This document shows positions 8,974 through 9,059 of a stretch of 9,059 nt of DNA, one piece after another (the first letter of the stretch is position 1; every line of letters starts with the position of its first letter). The DNA comes from Acidobacteriota bacterium. Its GTDB lineage: Bacteria > Acidobacteriota > Thermoanaerobaculia > Multivoradales > JAHEKO01. The DNA lies in NCBI GenBank assembly GCA_024638355.1, contig JAHEKO010000022.1, positions 8,818-17,876 on the forward strand, given 5' to 3'. Under the pieces are notes generated by a model. The model had not been told where the DNA came from, made no database searches, and saw nothing but the letters and a program-made list of their open reading frames with translations. The translations under genes were made by a program, and so were the position numbers.

Positions 8974-9059
8974 GTGAGCTTCAACTGCAGCGTCGTCACC
9001 CCCGAGCGAGTGGTGGTCGAGTGCGAGGCCCGATTCGTGGCGCTGCCGGCGCACGACGG
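8974..9059 (+). CDS. atpC: F1 subunit epsilon, 5' part only (runs off the window)
   Basis: The first 28 codons of the subunit that joins gamma to the c-ring and can inhibit ATP hydrolysis. The visible sequence, initiator then SFNCSVVTPERVVVECEA and ending ALPAHDG, matches the opening of the epsilon beta-sandwich, where VVTPER and LPAHDG are hallmark blocks. It starts with GTG at 8974, preceded by GGGGGA at 8961-8966, and follows the atpD stop by 12 bases. The C-terminal regulatory helices cannot be seen, so it is unknown whether they are present. Confidence 0.93.
   Translation, partial: MSFNCSVVTPERVVVECEARFVALPAHD

Overview
The window carries most of a bacterial F-type (F0F1) ATP synthase operon on the + strand, preceded by a short cluster of four tightly packed genes. 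The DNA is very GC-rich and densely coding, and every supported gene is on the + strand. The gene set, the leader peptides on subunits c and b, the subunit a ion-channel residues and the AtpG N-terminus recall Acidobacteriota, Planctomycetota or related high-GC Gram-negative lineages. No marker in the window settles the taxon, so this is a low-confidence guess.

Positions 1-1519 (upstream cluster). Two tiny membrane-protein genes (31-204 and 201-344) are followed by a HAD-superfamily hydrolase (351-1058) and a small lipoprotein (1055-1519). Two of the three junctions are stop/start overlaps of the ATGA type and the third is a 6-base gap, so the four are probably co-transcribed and translationally coupled. 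Nothing in the sequence ties their function to the ATP synthase. Positions 1520-1624 hold a weak hairpin, a possible promoter and a second hairpin, but no convincing terminator.

Positions 1625-9059 (ATP synthase). The order is atpZ-like, atpI-like, atpB (a), atpE (c), atpF (b), atpH (delta), atpA (alpha), atpG (gamma), atpD (beta), and the beginning of atpC (epsilon), which runs off the right edge. The first two genes encode small membrane proteins that help assemble the c-ring. Subunits a, c and b form the membrane sector and stator stalk. Delta, alpha, gamma, beta and epsilon form the catalytic head, the connection to the stator, and the rotor stalk. There is one b gene and no b' gene, so a b homodimer is expected. 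The only sizeable intergenic gap inside the operon lies before atpE (3150-3278).

The gene content is ordinary and I see no unknown multi-gene system. The points worth a second look are: (1) an in-frame, hydrophilic, His-containing insertion of roughly 60-70 residues in AtpA; (2) hairpins at the atpE/atpF and atpA/atpG junctions that place the upstream stop codon in or next to the loop and bury the next ribosome binding site; (3) Sec-type leader peptides on both c and b; (4) swapped His/Glu residues in subunit a; (5) a possibly leaderless start at position 31; and (6) a HAD hydrolase with atypical motif residues.
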